Source: Olleya sp. Hel_I_94
Lineage (GTDB): Bacteria > Bacteroidota > Bacteroidia > Flavobacteriales > Flavobacteriaceae
Length of the DNA stretch: 64,000 nt
Reading direction: 5' to 3'
Assembly (NCBI RefSeq): GCF_007827365.1
Contig: NZ_VISI01000001.1
Span: 188,501-252,500 of the forward strand
Shown here: positions 23,764-32,760 of the stretch, in pieces
Layout of the letters: the number at the start of each line of letters is the position of its first letter
Numbering within the stretch: the first letter of the stretch is position 1
Translations under genes and position numbers: made by a program
Notes under the pieces: model-generated
Database searches by the model: none
Told to the model about the DNA's origin: nothing
What the model saw: the letters and a program-made list of their open reading frames with translations, nothing else

Positions 23764-25596
23764 ATGACAACATTAAGCATGACGTCAAGGCTTTTTGCAG
23801 CACTATTTTTAGTGGCTACAATGGGTTTTGCACAAGACAAAACGGTTCCTGTTTTTGAAAATGGAGAAGCGCAAATTGTCGAAGGATTTAGCAACTACAA
23901 AGACTACATCAGACATGACCTTTGGGTACAAACTACATTTAACACAGATGGAGACGACACCTTAGATCGTGTGCACGTGTCTGTAACTAGACCAAAACAA
24001 ACAGATACTGAAGGTTTAAAATTACCTGTAATATATGTCACTAGTCCTTATTTTGCTGGAGTTGCACCAGATGTTCCTGGTATTATGTGGAATGTAGAGC
24101 ATGAGTTAGGTGAGTTACCAACCCAAGAGCGTGCACATCCTGAAGTAAAACGTTTAGGAGAGCGTCCAATTATATCAAATTCGCATATCTCTAAATGGGT
24201 ACCTCGTGGTTATATTGTAGTACACTCGTCTTCTCCAGGTACTGGATTATCGCAAGGTAGTCCAACTGTTGGTGGACCAAACGAAGCTTTAGCACCTAAA
24301 GCAGTTATTGACTGGTTAAATGGTCGTGTTAAAGGATACACAACACCTGATGGTGATGAAGAGGTTAAAGCCTTTTGGTCTACAGGAAAAGTTGGTATGA
24401 CAGGGACATCCTACAATGGTACGTTACCTTTAGCTGCAGCAACAACTGGAGTGGAAGGTTTAGAGGCTATTATCCCAATTGCACCTAATACCTCATCATA
24501 TCACTACTACAGATCAAACGGTTTAGTGCGTCATCCTGGAGGTTATTTAGGTGAAGATATTGATGTGTTATATGACTTTATACATAGTGGTGACGAAAGC
24601 AAACGTCCTTACAACAACAAAACGGTTAGAGACACAGAAATGGCTAACGGAATGGACAGAAAAACAGGAGATTTAAACGACTTCTGGAATGATCGTGATT
24701 ACCTAAACCAAATGGATGGTATGAAAGCTGCATTATTAATGTCTCATGGTTTTAACGACTGGAATGTAATGCCAGAACATAGTAACCGTATTTACCAAAA
24801 GGCTAAAGCAATGGGATTACCAACCCAAATTTACTACCACCAAAATGGACATGGAGGACCACCACCAATGACTATGATGAACCGTTGGTTTACACGCTAT
24901 TTACATGGTGTAGAAAATGGTGTAGAAAATGATAAACAAGCTTGGATTGTTAGAGAAAACGATAAACGTGATCAACCAACTGCTTATGATGCTTATCCAA
25001 ATCCAGAGGCTAAAGACGTGACTTTATATTTAAATAAAGGTGGTAACCAAATGGGAATGCTAACTACAAAAGCTAGCAAACGTCAAAAAACAGAAACGTT
25101 TGTAGACGATTTTACCATTTCTGGGAAAGACCATGCGCAAGCATCAAACTCGACACACAGATTATTATACGCAACACCAACTTTAAAACAAGATTTACAT
25201 TTATCTGGAGAAAGTACTATTAGCATAAGCTTATCTAGTAGTAAACCTGCTGCTAATTTATCGGTTTGGTTAGTCTCGTTACCGTATACAGATGACGCCA
25301 AAGTATTAACAGATAATATTATTACACGTGGTTGGGCTGACCCTCAAAACTATAAGTCGTTAACCGAAAGTGAACCTTTAAAACCTGGTCAATTTTATGA
25401 CTTAACGTTTAAATTACAACCAGATGATCAAATTATTAAAGCTGGTCAGCAAATAGGATTAATTATATTTTCTAGCGATAAAGACTTTACAATCCATCCA
25501 AAACCTGGTACTGAGTTAACCGTAGATTTAGACAAAACTACAGTAACGTTACCTGTTGTTGGTGGTTTAGATGCTTTAAAAGCTGCAACTGAGTAA
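23764..25596 (+). CDS. Xaa-Pro dipeptidyl-peptidase-like hydrolase (S15/CocE family)
   Basis: A 610-residue secreted hydrolase (signal near MTSRLFAALFLVATMGFAQ). The alpha/beta-hydrolase core carries the S15 triad: Ser216 in GMTGTSYNGTL, Asp332 in HGFNDWNV and His363 in QNGHGGPPP. The C-terminal jelly-roll domain (from about 430) is typical of X-Pro dipeptidyl peptidases and CocE esterases and ends with FDLTFKLQPDDQ-like and GQQIGLIIFSSD segments. The protein would release X-Pro dipeptides outside the cytoplasm. Two genes follow with 2-4 base gaps, forming an operon with a small L7/L12-like protein and an MFS transporter. Confidence 0.88.
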   Translation: MTTLSMTSRLFAALFLVATMGFAQDKTVPVFENGEAQIVEGFSNYKDYIRHDLWVQTTFNTDGDDTLDRVHVSVTRPKQTDTEGLKLPVIYVTSPYFAGVAPDVPGIMWNVEHELGELPTQERAHPEVKRLGERPIISNSHISKWVPRGYIVVHSSSPGTGLSQGSPTVGGPNEALAPKAVIDWLNGRVKGYTTPDGDEEVKAFWSTGKVGMTGTSYNGTLPLAAATTGVEGLEAIIPIAPNTSSYHYYRSNGLVRHPGGYLGEDIDVLYDFIHSGDESKRPYNNKTVRDTEMANGMDRKTGDLNDFWNDRDYLNQMDGMKAALLMSHGFNDWNVMPEHSNRIYQKAKAMGLPTQIYYHQNGHGGPPPMTMMNRWFTRYLHGVENGVENDKQAWIVRENDKRDQPTAYDAYPNPEAKDVTLYLNKGGNQMGMLTTKASKRQKTETFVDDFTISGKDHAQASNSTHRLLYATPTLKQDLHLSGESTISISLSSSKPAANLSVWLVSLPYTDDAKVLTDNIITRGWADPQNYKSLTESEPLKPGQFYDLTFKLQPDDQIIKAGQQIGLIIFSSDKDFTIHPKPGTELTVDLDKTTVTLPVVGGLDALKAATE

Positions 25597-25598
25597 TA

Positions 25599-25946
25599 AT
25601 GACTATTGTTATTAACGCTATTGAAATCAATAAGGCCAAGATCCTAAATTTATTATCTAAAGGCAAAAAGCTTCAAGCTATTAAAACCGTTAGAGAACAA
25701 TTGGATGTTGGTCTTTATGAAAGTAAAATTATAGTCGAAAATTTAGAACAAAATCCTAATTTTTACGACGGAAGACCACACACGATTTCAACAGATTTCC
25801 CAGACATGGAAACCTTAGATACTGATCCTATTAAAACAACTAGTGGTCATATTATATCAGATACCTCAAGCAAATTTAAAGACACTGTAATTATCTTTAT
25901 AATTATAGCTATTGTGGTATTATTATTAATTCAATTTAGCAAGTAA
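25599..25946 (+). CDS. Small protein with ribosomal L7/L12 C-terminal-like segment and a membrane tail
   Basis: A 115-residue protein. Residues about 10-50 (KAKILNLLSKGKKLQAIKTVREQLDVGLYESKIIVE) resemble the C-terminal fold of ribosomal protein L7/L12 (helix-helix with AIKxVRE...GLxEAK). The C terminus is one hydrophobic helix (VIIFIIIAIVVLLLIQF). Such L7/L12-like membrane-tail proteins occur in Bacteroidota with unknown function. It lies 2 bases after the S15 peptidase stop and 4 bases before the MFS gene, so the three are co-transcribed. Confidence 0.6.
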   Translation: MTIVINAIEINKAKILNLLSKGKKLQAIKTVREQLDVGLYESKIIVENLEQNPNFYDGRPHTISTDFPDMETLDTDPIKTTSGHIISDTSSKFKDTVIIFIIIAIVVLLLIQFSK

Positions 25947-25950
25947 CCTT

Positions 25951-27252
25951 TTGTCCATAACCGAAAAACTATATCGCTTTTTAAACAACGAAACGGAAGA
26001 ACGTGTTTGTAAAGACATTACTGAGCAAGCTTGTGAAGCAGTACCAAAAAACTATTTTTTACTGATTTTTAGTAGTGTGTTTACCAAATTAGGAGACACA
26101 TTAAGCAATCCAAAAACGGTATTAACATGGTTGATGAGTTATGTTAGTGCGCCTGTATATTTAATTAGTTTAATTGTTCCTATTAGAGAATCAGGTTCTA
26201 TGGTTCCGCAGGTATTTTTATCAAAATATGTCAAAAAACAACCTGTTAGAAAATGGATTTGGGTTTTAGGTTCCTTTTTACAATTTTTAGCAATTGCATC
26301 TATTGGTTTTATAGCCTTAAATTTTGAAGGCACTACTGCTGGATGGCTAATTATAATAGCTGTTATAATATTTAGTTTGTCCAGAAGTATTTGCTCGTTA
26401 TCGTCAAAAGATGTGACTGGAAAAACCATTCCTAAAACAAGACGCGGAAAACTTAAAGGTTACACTGTATCTGTTTCTGGAATCTTAGTACTTGCTGCTG
26501 GATTGTTTATTTTATACCAATCTAAAAGCGAACAAACCATTACCTTTTATAGCTATTTAATCTTTTTTGCTTCGGCAATGTGGTTAATTGCTGCTGTAAT
26601 TTATTCTAGAATTAAGGAGTTTCCAGAAGATACTGATGCTTCGGACAACGACAAAACGTCTTTTATTTCAAAATTAAAACTATTAAAAAAAGATGCGCAT
26701 TTTAGAGATTTTGTAATCGCACGATCGCTATTATTATGTTCTGCTTTAACAGCTCCTTACTACATCTTATTAGCGCAAAAATACATTGGCAAGGAAGTTT
26801 ATTTGCTTGGATTGTTTATTATAGCCAAAGGAATCGCATCCATTATAAGCTCGCCAACTTGGGGAAAACTAGCTGACAAATCCAGTAAAAATGTGATGGC
26901 AATTGCTGTATTAATTGCGTCTGGATTAGGGATTATATTATTTTTTATAATTACCTATTTTGATACTGTTAGAAGTCTAGTTTGGTTATATCCTGTAGCT
27001 TTTTTTATTTTAGGAATTGCTCATGGAGGCGTCCGACTAGGTCGTAAAACTTACATTGTAGATATGGCTAAAGGCAACCAACGTACAGACTACGTTTCTG
27101 TTAGTAATACTGTTATTGGTGTAATTTTATTATTTACTGGTGGCTTAAGTGCTTTAGTATCGTCAATATCTATTGAAGGTGTGGTTTTAATTTTATCTGT
27201 ATTCGGGATTTTAGGTGCTTACAAAAGCTACAAACTCCCTGATGTTGAGTAA
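25951..27252 (+). CDS. MFS transporter
   Basis: A 433-residue integral membrane protein with about 12 hydrophobic helices, beginning at a TTG codon 4 bases after the upstream stop (first residues MSITEKLYRFLNNETEERVC). Features include YVSAPVYLISLIVPIRESGSMVP and GKLADKSSKNVMAIA, a typical MFS loop. The N-terminal cytoplasmic stretch with two cysteines (ERVCKDITEQACEAVP) is unusual for the superfamily. The substrate is unknown; because it follows an X-Pro peptidase, a peptide or amino-acid product is possible. Confidence 0.8.
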   Translation: MSITEKLYRFLNNETEERVCKDITEQACEAVPKNYFLLIFSSVFTKLGDTLSNPKTVLTWLMSYVSAPVYLISLIVPIRESGSMVPQVFLSKYVKKQPVRKWIWVLGSFLQFLAIASIGFIALNFEGTTAGWLIIIAVIIFSLSRSICSLSSKDVTGKTIPKTRRGKLKGYTVSVSGILVLAAGLFILYQSKSEQTITFYSYLIFFASAMWLIAAVIYSRIKEFPEDTDASDNDKTSFISKLKLLKKDAHFRDFVIARSLLLCSALTAPYYILLAQKYIGKEVYLLGLFIIAKGIASIISSPTWGKLADKSSKNVMAIAVLIASGLGIILFFIITYFDTVRSLVWLYPVAFFILGIAHGGVRLGRKTYIVDMAKGNQRTDYVSVSNTVIGVILLFTGGLSALVSSISIEGVVLILSVFGILGAYKSYKLPDVE

Positions 27253-27332
27253 TTTTAACTGATTTTTAAAGGGTAAAATTTAATTCTATTCTTAGGTTTT
27301 TTTAAAACCGCTAAATTCTAATTAATTGAAGG

Positions 27333-27340
27333 TATATTTG
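27333..27340 (+). promoter_or_regulatory. -7 box (TATATTTG) upstream of the dus gene
   Basis: It matches TAnnTTTG and would give a ~25-base leader to the ATG at 27371. Confidence 0.55.
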
Positions 27341-27370
27341 CCTAATTAATATTACCTGTTTTACATTTAA

Positions 27371-28318
27371 ATGTCAATTACATTACTCTCTTCTCCTTTA
27401 CAAGGTTTTACGGATTTTAGATTCCGTAACGCGTTTCATCATTATTTTGGTGGTATCGATACGTTTTATGCACCTTATATTAGACTTAACGGAAAGCTAA
27501 AAATTAAGCAATCGTATCAATTAGATTTACAACCGGAAAATAACACGACTTTAAATGTGATTCCGCAAGTTATGACAAATGATGCTGACGAGTTTATGTT
27601 TGTCGTAAATTATGTCCAAAGTTTAGGTTATAAAGAGTTAAACTGGAATTTAGGCTGTCCTTATCCAATGGTTACTAAATCCGGAATGGGTTCTGGTTTA
27701 ATATGTAATCCAACAAAAATTGACGAGATTTTAAAGCGTGCACATAACGAGAGCGACATAACGGTTTCCATGAAAATGAGAATGGGTTATGAACATGCTG
27801 CCGAAATTTTAGACACCTTCCCTATCCTAGATAGCTATCCACTAAAAAACATTGCAATACATGCCAGAATTGGCAAGCAACTATACAAAGGACCAGTAGA
27901 TTTAGAGGCGTTTGAGCCTTGTATTACTGGCACAAAACACAAGTTATATTACAATGGTGATATTACGTCTGTAGAAAGTTTTAAAGCTATGGAAGCACGC
28001 TTCCCTAGTATTGATCATTTTATGATTGGTCGAGGACTAATTGCAGATCCGTTTTTACCAAGTATGATTAAAAATAACACCACAACATATCCTAAAGACC
28101 GTTGGGAGATTTTTAGTCAGTTTCATGATACAATTTACCAACAGTACGACGACTACCTTTCTGGTCCAACACCAATAAAAATGAAAATGTTAGGCTTTTG
28201 GGAGTTTTTCTCGCAGTCGTTTTCTAATCCTCAAAAAACTTATAAAGCCATTAAAAAAGCTAGTAATCCTGTAAAATACAAACAAGCAGTTGCTACTATT
28301 TTAAATAACGAAAAGTAG
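27371..28318 (+). CDS. tRNA-dihydrouridine synthase family protein
   Basis: A 315-residue FMN-dependent TIM-barrel enzyme that reduces uridines in tRNA. It opens with SSPLQGFTDFRFRN, has the catalytic-Cys region NWNLGCPYPMVTKSGMGSGL (Cys about 96), KMRMGYE, the phosphate-binding IAIHARIGKQLYKG and YYNGDITS, and the FMN loop HFMIGRGLIADPF. The length fits the DusC-like branch more than the canonical DusB of ~330. It has its own promoter and no operon partner. Confidence 0.88.
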   Translation: MSITLLSSPLQGFTDFRFRNAFHHYFGGIDTFYAPYIRLNGKLKIKQSYQLDLQPENNTTLNVIPQVMTNDADEFMFVVNYVQSLGYKELNWNLGCPYPMVTKSGMGSGLICNPTKIDEILKRAHNESDITVSMKMRMGYEHAAEILDTFPILDSYPLKNIAIHARIGKQLYKGPVDLEAFEPCITGTKHKLYYNGDITSVESFKAMEARFPSIDHFMIGRGLIADPFLPSMIKNNTTTYPKDRWEIFSQFHDTIYQQYDDYLSGPTPIKMKMLGFWEFFSQSFSNPQKTYKAIKKASNPVKYKQAVATILNNEK

Positions 28319-28366
28319 TTTTTCAATATTTACTCTATATTTACAAAAACCAACCAGAGTAATACC

Positions 28367-29698
28367 ATGCAAAATAATTATAGATCCAAAGCTTTTAAAG
28401 CTTGGCTAGACAAACTACAACAAGAAAGTTGGCAGTTAGAATTAATTATTTCTGGGTTTTCTATTTATGGATTATCACAAGCTTTTGAACCCTTAGAGTT
28501 ATATTTTAATATTTCTCAAAACGAAAGTAACTCGTATTTAACCACAATCTTAATGATTGCGCTTATCTCTTGTTCTATTTTACTATTTACATTATTACTT
28601 CATGTTATACTAAGAGGTTTATGGATTGGTGCCTTAGGATTGCGTTACGTCTCAGGAGATATAGACTATAAAAAATTAAATTACAGACCTAAATTTGACC
28701 GTTATTTACGTAAAAAAGTAGGCTCTTTTGATAAGTATATTGCAAAACTAGAGGATTATTGTAGTATCCTTTTTGCGGTTTCATTTCTGCTGATTTTTTA
28801 CATACTATCCGTATTTATTGTTATTGGAAGTATTGTTGCAATTGCCTATCTGTTTCTTCGTAATCACGAAAATCAACACTTTTTGTTATTTGTAATAGGC
28901 ATGGTATTATTGTTTTTTATACTTATTGGGATGCTGCTTACTTTTTTAGATTTTGTCACACAAGGCTATCTTAAAAAAAACAAATGGTTAGCAAAAATTT
29001 ACTTTCCGTTTTATTGGGTATTTAGCTATTTAACGTTGTCGTTTTTATATCGTCCTTTGGTCCATAATTTTTTGGATAATCGTTTTGGTAAACGACTAAG
29101 TTTCACTTTAATTCCTATTTATTTTGTTATAATGCTACTAGCTTCCTATAATTATAATCGTTCCAACTATTTTTCAGCAGTGGATGATTCCAATAGTTTT
29201 ACTGCTAATGCTAGTAATTATGACGAAAACATCACAGAAAAAGGCGTATTTATTTCAGATGCTTCTATTCCTTCTAAAATAATAAACACCAACTATTTAC
29301 CTGTATTTTTAGAATACCAAAATGACATTGAAGACGTTATTTTTGAGTACAACAAATCCCTTAAACCAGAAGAGGATAAACGTGGCTTAAAATCGGATAT
29401 TTTTACCTCTACCAATCAAATGATTGCAAAAAACAGCCGAGACCGTCTTAAAGCAGATTATATGCAAACGCTATCTAATATTTATAGTTTTAAAATAGAC
29501 AGTTTAGATTATAATAATCCTGACTTTATTTATGCTAAACACAATAATAACCAACAGGGTTTTGAAACCGTTTTATCTTTAAAAAACATTACAGAAGGCA
29601 AACACGTGTTAACTATAAACAGACTGGTTAAAAAGGATAGTGCGTTTATTAAAACAACACTTTTAAATATCCCTTTTTGGTATTTTAATAGTAATTAA
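28367..29698 (+). CDS. Integral membrane protein of unknown function, 443 residues
   Basis: I do not recognise a family. The N-terminal half has about five hydrophobic helices between residues 55 and 250 (ILMIALISCSILLFTLLLHVIL-type helix, SVFIVIGSIVAIAYLFL, FLLFVIGMVLLFFILIGMLL, LIPIYFVIMLLASY). The C-terminal ~180 residues are polar and could lie in the periplasm (ENITEKGVFISDASIPSKII). It sits directly upstream of the MOSC gene with a 5-base gap, so the two share a transcript. Confidence 0.65.
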   Translation: MQNNYRSKAFKAWLDKLQQESWQLELIISGFSIYGLSQAFEPLELYFNISQNESNSYLTTILMIALISCSILLFTLLLHVILRGLWIGALGLRYVSGDIDYKKLNYRPKFDRYLRKKVGSFDKYIAKLEDYCSILFAVSFLLIFYILSVFIVIGSIVAIAYLFLRNHENQHFLLFVIGMVLLFFILIGMLLTFLDFVTQGYLKKNKWLAKIYFPFYWVFSYLTLSFLYRPLVHNFLDNRFGKRLSFTLIPIYFVIMLLASYNYNRSNYFSAVDDSNSFTANASNYDENITEKGVFISDASIPSKIINTNYLPVFLEYQNDIEDVIFEYNKSLKPEEDKRGLKSDIFTSTNQMIAKNSRDRLKADYMQTLSNIYSFKIDSLDYNNPDFIYAKHNNNQQGFETVLSLKNITEGKHVLTINRLVKKDSAFIKTTLLNIPFWYFNSN

Positions 29699-29703
29699 AG
29701 TTT

Positions 29704-30342
29704 ATGGAAATCACGTCTACCAACATAGCAAAACCAACAACTATTGTCTGGAATGGAAAAACACAAACCACAGGAATTTATAAAAGCCCAACTCCAGCAG
29801 GTATTTATCTAGAAAAAGAAGACGTTAAAGGCGATGAGGTCTCTGACCGCAAACATCATGGTGGCATTTTTAAAGCCTGCTATTTATTTTCGGAAGACCA
29901 TTATGCGTATTGGCAAAACTTATATCCAAATTTAGATTTTAATTACGGGATTTTTGGCGAAAACCTAACCGTTAAAGGTCTAGACGAAACTAAAATAACT
30001 GTTGGTGATATTTATAAAATTGGCACTGCTTTAGTGCAAGTCACGCAACCCAGAGAACCTTGTTTTAAATTAGGCATCCGTTTTGGTACGCAAACAATTC
30101 TTAAACAATTTATTAAGCATGCACGACCAGGAACTTACGTTCGTGTTTTGGAAGAAGGCTTGATAAAACCTGGAGATAAAATGATCTTGGTACAAGCTGC
30201 AACAGAGAGCTTAACCACAGCGCAATTATTCACCTTAATTTTTGCGAAACAAAAAGACCAATCTCAATTAGCTTTAATTATAAATAATGATGCGATTCCA
30301 CTTAAAAAACGTCAAAAACTAGCTGCTTTTATAAAAAACTAA
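29704..30342 (+). CDS. MOSC domain protein (YiiM-like)
   Basis: A 212-residue MOSC protein, the sulfur-carrier domain shared with molybdenum cofactor sulfurases. Visible motifs are GDEVSDRKHHGGIFKACYLF, FGENLTVKGLDE and QPREPCFKLGIRFG with the conserved cysteine, followed by HARPGTYVRVLEEG. The C-terminal ~45 residues are a helical extension. YiiM-type proteins reduce hydroxylated purine analogues in enterobacteria, but the role here is inferred from family only. It is downstream of an unknown membrane protein. Confidence 0.88.
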   Translation: MEITSTNIAKPTTIVWNGKTQTTGIYKSPTPAGIYLEKEDVKGDEVSDRKHHGGIFKACYLFSEDHYAYWQNLYPNLDFNYGIFGENLTVKGLDETKITVGDIYKIGTALVQVTQPREPCFKLGIRFGTQTILKQFIKHARPGTYVRVLEEGLIKPGDKMILVQAATESLTTAQLFTLIFAKQKDQSQLALIINNDAIPLKKRQKLAAFIKN

Positions 30343-30373
30343 TAGAACACAAAACCGATAAGCTACATTAACT

Positions 30374-30381
30374 TATCTTTG
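30374..30381 (+). promoter_or_regulatory. -7 box (TATCTTTG) of the radical SAM gene
   Basis: It matches TAnnTTTG and overlaps an upstream TTG codon that is in frame with the gene, so translation must start later (TTG 30409). Confidence 0.55.
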
Positions 30382-30408
30382 CTGCAATCTATTTTTAAAG
30401 CCATTTTT

Positions 30409-32709
30409 TTGAAAGATCTTTTACTAATAACGCCTCCTTTTACGCAATTAAACACGCCTTATCCTGCAACTGCCTATTTAAAAGGATTTTTAAATACGAT
30501 AGGTGTTTCTGCCTTTCAGATGGATTTAGGGATTGAGGTGATTTTAGAATTATTCAGTAAAAAAACATTTGAAAAACTTTTTGATTTAGCAATAGAAAAC
30601 GATTCTATTTCAACTGAAAACTGTCAACGTATTTACACGTTAAAAGCAGATTATTTACAGCCTTTAGATGCTATAATTTTGTTTCTTCAAGGTAAAAATC
30701 AAACCTTAGCAAGACAAATATGCACCACAAATTTTCTACCTCAAGCGTCTAGATTTGAACAGCTAGAAGATATGGATTGGGCTTTTGGCGAAATGGGAAT
30801 GCAGGATAAAGCCAAGCATTTAGCAACCTTATATCTTGAGGATTTATCGGATTTTATTATTGAGTGTATCGATCCTAATTTTGGTTTTAGCAGATATGCT
30901 GAGCGTTTAGGACAAAGTGCCAATGCGTTTGACGAGCTATACGATAGCTTACAAAATAAACCAACATTTATAGACAACCTAACGCTAGCCATTTTAGAAG
31001 ACAAACTAAAAACGGTACAACCAAAGTTAATTTGTTTTTCGGTTCCCTTTCCAGGGAATTTATACAGTGCGTTTAGATGCGCACAATTTATAAAAGCCAA
31101 TTATCCTGAAATTAAAATAGCAATTGGTGGAGGTTTTCCTAATACCGAATTACGTCAAGTAACAGACACACGTGTTTTTGACTTTTTTGACTTTATTACC
31201 TTAGATGATGGTGAACTGCCAATTGAGTTATTGCACCAAAACGTATGTCAACCTCACAACAATAATAGTACTTCCGAAACCAATATAGAAAACAAAGACC
31301 AAAATAGTAATAACAACGGTCGTGCTGGGCGCAGTCGAAGTACTACAATAAACGTTGATCTCAATAGGAAAGAAAAACAATACAAACGCACCTTCCTTTT
31401 AGAAGATGGAAAAGTCGTTTATAAAAACAACACCACACGTCCAGATTACAAACAACTACAAGTTGGCACACCAGATTACTCAGATTTATTCTTAGAAGAT
31501 TATATTTCGGTTATTGAAATTGCTAATCCAATGCACAGTTTATGGAGTGATGGACGTTGGAACAAACTAACTATGGCGCATGGTTGTTATTGGGGAAAAT
31601 GTACCTTTTGTGACATATCTTTAGATTATATCAAGATTTACGAACCCATTGCTGCTGCACTTTTAGTAGACAGAATGGAACAGCTAATTGCACAAACAGG
31701 AGAAAACGGATTTCATTTTGTGGACGAAGCTGCTCCTCCTGCATTAATGAAAGCCTTAGCTTTAGAGATTTTAAAGCGTCAATTAACCGTTACATGGTGG
31801 ACCAACATCAGGTTTGAAAAAAACTTTACACAAGATTTATGTTACTTACTAAAAGCCTCAGGTTGTATTGCAGTCTCAGGAGGTTTAGAAGTAGCATCAG
31901 ACAGACTATTAAAGCTAATTGATAAAGGTGTGACTGTGGAGCAAGTCGCACAAGTTACACGTAACTTTACACAAGCTAACATTATGGTTCACTCCTACTT
32001 AATGTATGGTTATCCTACACAAACAATACAAGAAACCGTTGATAGTTTAGAGATGGTCAGACAGTTATTTGAGTTAGGTATTATACAATCTGGATTTTGG
32101 CATCAATTTGCGTTAACAGCACACAGTCCTATTGGGTTAAATCCATCAGATTATGGTGTTACACCAAACTACAAGTCTATTACATTTGCAAATAATGATA
32201 TTGATTTTACAGACAAAACTGGCATTGACCATAATATGTTTAGTTTCGGTTTAAAAAAATCGCTATTTAATTTTATGCATGGTATTGGCTTTGATATGGA
32301 CTTACAAGAATGGTTTGATTTTGACATTCCGCAAAGTACAATTACACCTTATTACATTGAGGATTGCTTAAACACACCAGCTAGCTTAACAACTAAGCCA
32401 ACTGCAAAAATAGTTTGGTTAGGTCATTTACCTTTAGTTAGAGAATACACAAAAACTAAAAAAGGGTTTGTAAATGAATTGTTGGAGCTAACGTTTCATG
32501 ATAAAACGGATCGACTTCAAATTACAGTCAACAAGCCTGAAGGCGAATGGTTGCTAGATACGCTTGAAACCTTAAAACCAACCACAGGAAAAGCGCTTTC
32601 ATTTTCAGCATTAAAACAAGATTTTGAGTCCCAATTTGAAGATTTTGAACTCTTTTGGTTTTCTAAACAAATGCAAAAATTAAAGGACTTTGGATTGCTT
32701 CAATTATAA
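30409..32709 (+). CDS. B12-binding-domain radical SAM protein
   Basis: A ~766-residue enzyme. The N-terminal part contains a cobalamin-binding-like Rossmann region (PKLICFSVPFPGNLYSAFRC, IKIAIGGGFPNTELR). The radical SAM core has the cluster cysteines Cys393, Cys398 and Cys401 in GCYWGKCTFC, a Cx4Cx2C spacing, followed by GGLEVASDRLLKLIDKGV. A winged or TPR-like C terminus is not evident. The start is set at TTG 30409 (MKDLLLITPPFTQLNTPYP), because the promoter box covers the earlier TTG. Residues about 282-330 form an Asn/Ser-rich linker containing a repeat-like DNA stretch (31321-31340). The product is unknown; such enzymes modify lipids, tetrapyrroles or peptides. Confidence 0.82.
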   Translation: MKDLLLITPPFTQLNTPYPATAYLKGFLNTIGVSAFQMDLGIEVILELFSKKTFEKLFDLAIENDSISTENCQRIYTLKADYLQPLDAIILFLQGKNQTLARQICTTNFLPQASRFEQLEDMDWAFGEMGMQDKAKHLATLYLEDLSDFIIECIDPNFGFSRYAERLGQSANAFDELYDSLQNKPTFIDNLTLAILEDKLKTVQPKLICFSVPFPGNLYSAFRCAQFIKANYPEIKIAIGGGFPNTELRQVTDTRVFDFFDFITLDDGELPIELLHQNVCQPHNNNSTSETNIENKDQNSNNNGRAGRSRSTTINVDLNRKEKQYKRTFLLEDGKVVYKNNTTRPDYKQLQVGTPDYSDLFLEDYISVIEIANPMHSLWSDGRWNKLTMAHGCYWGKCTFCDISLDYIKIYEPIAAALLVDRMEQLIAQTGENGFHFVDEAAPPALMKALALEILKRQLTVTWWTNIRFEKNFTQDLCYLLKASGCIAVSGGLEVASDRLLKLIDKGVTVEQVAQVTRNFTQANIMVHSYLMYGYPTQTIQETVDSLEMVRQLFELGIIQSGFWHQFALTAHSPIGLNPSDYGVTPNYKSITFANNDIDFTDKTGIDHNMFSFGLKKSLFNFMHGIGFDMDLQEWFDFDIPQSTITPYYIEDCLNTPASLTTKPTAKIVWLGHLPLVREYTKTKKGFVNELLELTFHDKTDRLQITVNKPEGEWLLDTLETLKPTTGKALSFSALKQDFESQFEDFELFWFSKQMQKLKDFGLLQL

Positions 32710-32747
32710 TTAACACAAGATTAATCTAGCCAATTCACATTAAAAAC

Positions 32748-32755
32748 TACCTTTG
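32748..32755 (+). promoter_or_regulatory. -7 box (TACCTTTG) of the FUSC gene
   Basis: It ends 5 bases before the ATG at 32761 and so predicts a leaderless or near-leaderless transcript. Confidence 0.55.
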
Positions 32756-32760
32756 CTTAA

